Shown here one piece after another: positions 30,158 to 32,185 of a stretch of 32,185 nt of DNA. A program made the position numbers and the translations under genes. Position 1 is the first letter of the stretch, and every line of letters begins with the position of its first letter. The stretch covers positions 1 to 32,185 of the forward strand of contig DASROF010000039.1 of NCBI GenBank assembly GCA_035647075.1, given 5' to 3'. Under the pieces are notes generated by a model, which worked only from the letters and a program-made list of their open reading frames with translations, was not told where the DNA came from and searched no databases. Origin of the DNA: Gp6-AA40 sp035647075 (lineage in GTDB: Bacteria > Acidobacteriota > Vicinamibacteria > Vicinamibacterales > UBA2999).

Positions 30158-31981
30158 TCAGTGTCGAAGCTGATTCGTGACGTTGCCCTCTTCGTACACC
30201 TCGCAATTGGCGCGCTCGGCCTGGATCGCGGGACCAGCGTTGCCGCCACCACCGCCGAAACCGCCACCCTGGCGCAACATGCGCGGCTTCATCACCCAGG
30301 GCTCAACAAACGATTCCGGATCTTCGACCGTTATCTCGTATTTGATTTCACTGCCAACACGAGTGAACTTCTCGATGATGTGCATGCTGCCGGAGTGGAA
30401 GAAGCCGCCTCGTCCCAGCCACGTCGAATCGTCGAACGAAATGGAGTCGATGACGAGCGTATCGCCTTCCCATTTACCGATGCTGTTGCCGTAGAACGTC
30501 GCCAGGTTCTCGGACCCCGGCCTCCGCGCGCGGCCATCAGTGGGGATGTCCCGGTATTCGTTGTTGCCGCCGCCGTAATCGGCATTGGCTCCATAGAAGA
30601 AGATGACATCCTGATCGGTCTGGATGATCCGCCGCGGCGTGCCGTGACGTGGGATTCCGATCGGCTTGCACGTCATGATCGGATCGTACTTGTTCGTCCA
30701 CTGATCGAGTTCCTGAACCTTGTCCCAGAACTCGGGCTTGTAAATCGGCTTACCGTAAATCCCAAAGCGGGACGGCGAGAGCCACTCGTAGTCGACCCAG
30801 AAGTTGTCCTGCGGGGTCTTGCAGCGTTCTCCCTGCGTGGGACCACAGCGGCGGTTGCCACCACCCGTAATCGGGTTGTAGCCGCCACCCCAGTTTCCAT
30901 TGAGGTCCGGGTGCCCGTCAGCGCGCCGTGGCGTCGGCACATTCGCCTGCGCCGCCGGCAGTGGAGGCTGGGTTGGCAGCGTCCAATTGGGAGGCTGAAC
31001 GGTCGGTTTGATCGCCGCCTTGATGCTGGCTGGCACGGGCACCACGACATACATCTGGCCCGTCTCCGTCACCGTCGTCTGAATGTCGCGGATGACAGTG
31101 CCGTTCTTCTTCTCAATCATCCGGCCGGCGTAAAACGCCTCCGCCGGATTGAGCGGATTGTTCCAATCCTTGTAGCCGCTGTACGCGAACTCGTAGGTGT
31201 TCGCGCCATGCTTCACGACGACGGTCTCGGGCATGAACTTGGCGTCGAGGGTGGTGGTCGCCGTGGCCGTGGGGACGCCCGGGATTGGGTACGTCAACAC
31301 CGGCTTGTTGTTGACCCAGGCGACGGTCGTCTTCCCGATCGTCATCACATCGGCTGCCAGCCGCTGCGGCCTGGGGGTCATTGACGGTGGATCCGACGTC
31401 CCGGCGAATGCAGCCTTGAACGCCCCCTGCGGGCCTGACCACAGGCGAATCATCCGCTCCTCGACGGTTGCCGGCATCGGAGTGGCTTTGCCTTTGCCCG
31501 GGACGAGTTCGGCCCCCTGAATGTCTTCGTTCCAGGCATACGCGCCACTGAGGACTTCGATCGTGGAACAACTCTGGCCATTGGGCCGAGTGCCGGTGAT
31601 CCGGATCCGCTCACCCGACGTCTGATAGCTGATGTCGCTCCGGTACATCGTCACGTTGCAGGGCTGCCCGCCCACTTGCATCGTGCCCTTGCCCTGATAG
31701 TCGAGCGACATGAGCAGGTCGTATTCCTCACTGCTCCGCAGCATGCCCGTGTACCACGCCCAGTTGAACAGGACGGCCTTGAGGTCCTTTGCGCCGGGTG
31801 CCGGGGTGTACAGCGGAGCACCGCCACGGCCGCCGCGACCACCACGACCTTGTTCGGGAGCCTGGGCGCCTGCCGCCGGCGCCGCGCCTCGATCTTGAGC
31901 GCTGGACAGGGACGGCACGCTGATCATGAGAGTCGCCACGATTGCGACACTTGTTGACATCATTCTCATTCGAGAAGCCAT
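30158..31981 (-). CDS. Large exported protein of an acidobacterial paralogous family
   Basis: A 607-aa protein. ATG 31981 is preceded by GGAG at good spacing. The signal peptide is MASRMRMMSTSVAIVATLMI, with a probable cut after LSSA near residue 28. A low-complexity GRGGRGGRGG (about 45-54) follows. The middle (about 65-330) looks like one beta-rich domain with few motifs. From about 350 comes 'PRRADGHPDLNGNW', a pattern I associate with many secreted proteins in Acidobacteria, then FWVDYEWLSPSRFGIYGKP and a Gly-rich end (GGGFGGGGG) before the Cys-containing tail. No catalytic motif is recognised. It follows the DUF6152-like gene by 19 nt, so they are probably co-expressed. Confidence 0.75.
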   Translation of the reverse strand: MASRMRMMSTSVAIVATLMISVPSLSSAQDRGAAPAAGAQAPEQGRGGRGGRGGAPLYTPAPGAKDLKAVLFNWAWYTGMLRSSEEYDLLMSLDYQGKGTMQVGGQPCNVTMYRSDISYQTSGERIRITGTRPNGQSCSTIEVLSGAYAWNEDIQGAELVPGKGKATPMPATVEERMIRLWSGPQGAFKAAFAGTSDPPSMTPRPQRLAADVMTIGKTTVAWVNNKPVLTYPIPGVPTATATTTLDAKFMPETVVVKHGANTYEFAYSGYKDWNNPLNPAEAFYAGRMIEKKNGTVIRDIQTTVTETGQMYVVVPVPASIKAAIKPTVQPPNWTLPTQPPLPAAQANVPTPRRADGHPDLNGNWGGGYNPITGGGNRRCGPTQGERCKTPQDNFWVDYEWLSPSRFGIYGKPIYKPEFWDKVQELDQWTNKYDPIMTCKPIGIPRHGTPRRIIQTDQDVIFFYGANADYGGGNNEYRDIPTDGRARRPGSENLATFYGNSIGKWEGDTLVIDSISFDDSTWLGRGGFFHSGSMHIIEKFTRVGSEIKYEITVEDPESFVEPWVMKPRMLRQGGGFGGGGGNAGPAIQAERANCEVYEEGNVTNQLRH

Positions 31982-32000
31982 AGTGATCTCCGGTTATCGT

Positions 32001-32185
32001 TCAGTCGTTCGGGTTACCCGCGGAAATGCTCATGACGGTGCCGTCGGCCCGCGTAATCGACTTGAGGAATCCCAATGGACTGCCGCTCCGTGCCGGGATG
32101 AACTTCGCGGTCAGCGGTTCGCCGACCTTGAGCGCATTCGGGCCGAGCTTGCTGATCCCGCGATCGGCGAGTCTCGTGGCCGAGC
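32001..32185 (-). CDS. C-terminal part of a DUF6152-like protein
   Basis: The last 61 codons of a gene entering from the right edge. The visible end has LGPNALKVGEPLTAKFIPAR, then SGSPLGFLKSITRADGTVM and SISAGNPND-stop. The GEPLTA-F-PARSG-PLGFLKS-T-ADG and SAGNP pattern is that of DUF6152, a small periplasmic beta-barrel-like family common in Acidobacteria and Proteobacteria, of unknown function. Most of the protein and its signal peptide lie outside the window. Confidence 0.6.
   Translation of the reverse strand, partial: SATRLADRGISKLGPNALKVGEPLTAKFIPARSGSPLGFLKSITRADGTVMSISAGNPND

Noticed and set aside
30161..31384. 407-codon plus-strand open frame
   Set aside because: Antisense of the exported-protein gene, which has signal peptide, ribosome site and terminator.
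1..32185. CRISPR arrays, insertion sequences, prophage
   Set aside because: No regularly spaced direct repeats, transposase, integrase or phage structural genes seen on either strand.

Overview
The window is GC-rich, densely coded chromosomal DNA with no transposase, integrase, phage gene, CRISPR array or rRNA. The best taxonomic guess is an Acidobacteriota of the Vicinamibacteria type. This rests on the exported proteins at the right edge (an 'R-ADGHPDLNGNW' protein beside a DUF6152-like tail), short GC-rich palindromes, frequent GTG starts and the gene mix. It is recognition by eye, not a database match.

Left part (1-4787). Minus strand: an exported methyltransferase, then bioY and the start of thiD (cut by the edge). 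Then a divergent pair: aspA (aspartate ammonia-lyase, minus) and a class I fumarate hydratase (plus). Their start codons are only 27 bp apart, around one symmetric TATA element. Together the two enzymes convert aspartate to fumarate to malate.

Iron/redox block (4969-7806, plus). A tight run encodes an ErpA-type Fe-S carrier, a Fur/PerR-like repressor fused to a ferritin/rubrerythrin-like di-iron domain, a PHP phosphoesterase and an ABC-ATPase-like protein without a usable Walker A. The Fur-ferritin fusion is the most interesting protein here. Two small cold-shock proteins then converge on a nested palindrome (7902-8397).

Signalling and envelope block (8592-15666). A MobA/MocA-like nucleotidyltransferase is followed by a hybrid histidine kinase (GAF, HisKA, HATPase, REC), coupled to a 72-aa protein that is little more than an H-box helix. 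Convergent to these is a minus-strand operon: CPA2 antiporter, DUF3302 (YiaW-like) membrane protein, HlyD-type fusion protein and outer-membrane factor.

Recombination block (15882-24130). tRNA-Ala(GGC) and an unknown small gene lie left of an 83-bp spacer with three DnaA-box-like 9-mers next to an AT tract. To the right, an exported helical protein of unknown function overlaps addB by 4 nt, and addB overlaps addA, a two-subunit helicase-nuclease for double-strand break repair. addA carries a short palindrome inside its reading frame.

Right part (24249-32185). Small proteins (an unknown, a zinc ribbon, a J-domain-less DnaJ-like protein, a membrane protein), an Mrp/ApbC Fe-S carrier ATPase, a coupled pair of M16 peptidases (one active, one with lost zinc site), a small single-TM protein, a terminator, and a minus-strand operon of exported proteins running off the edge.
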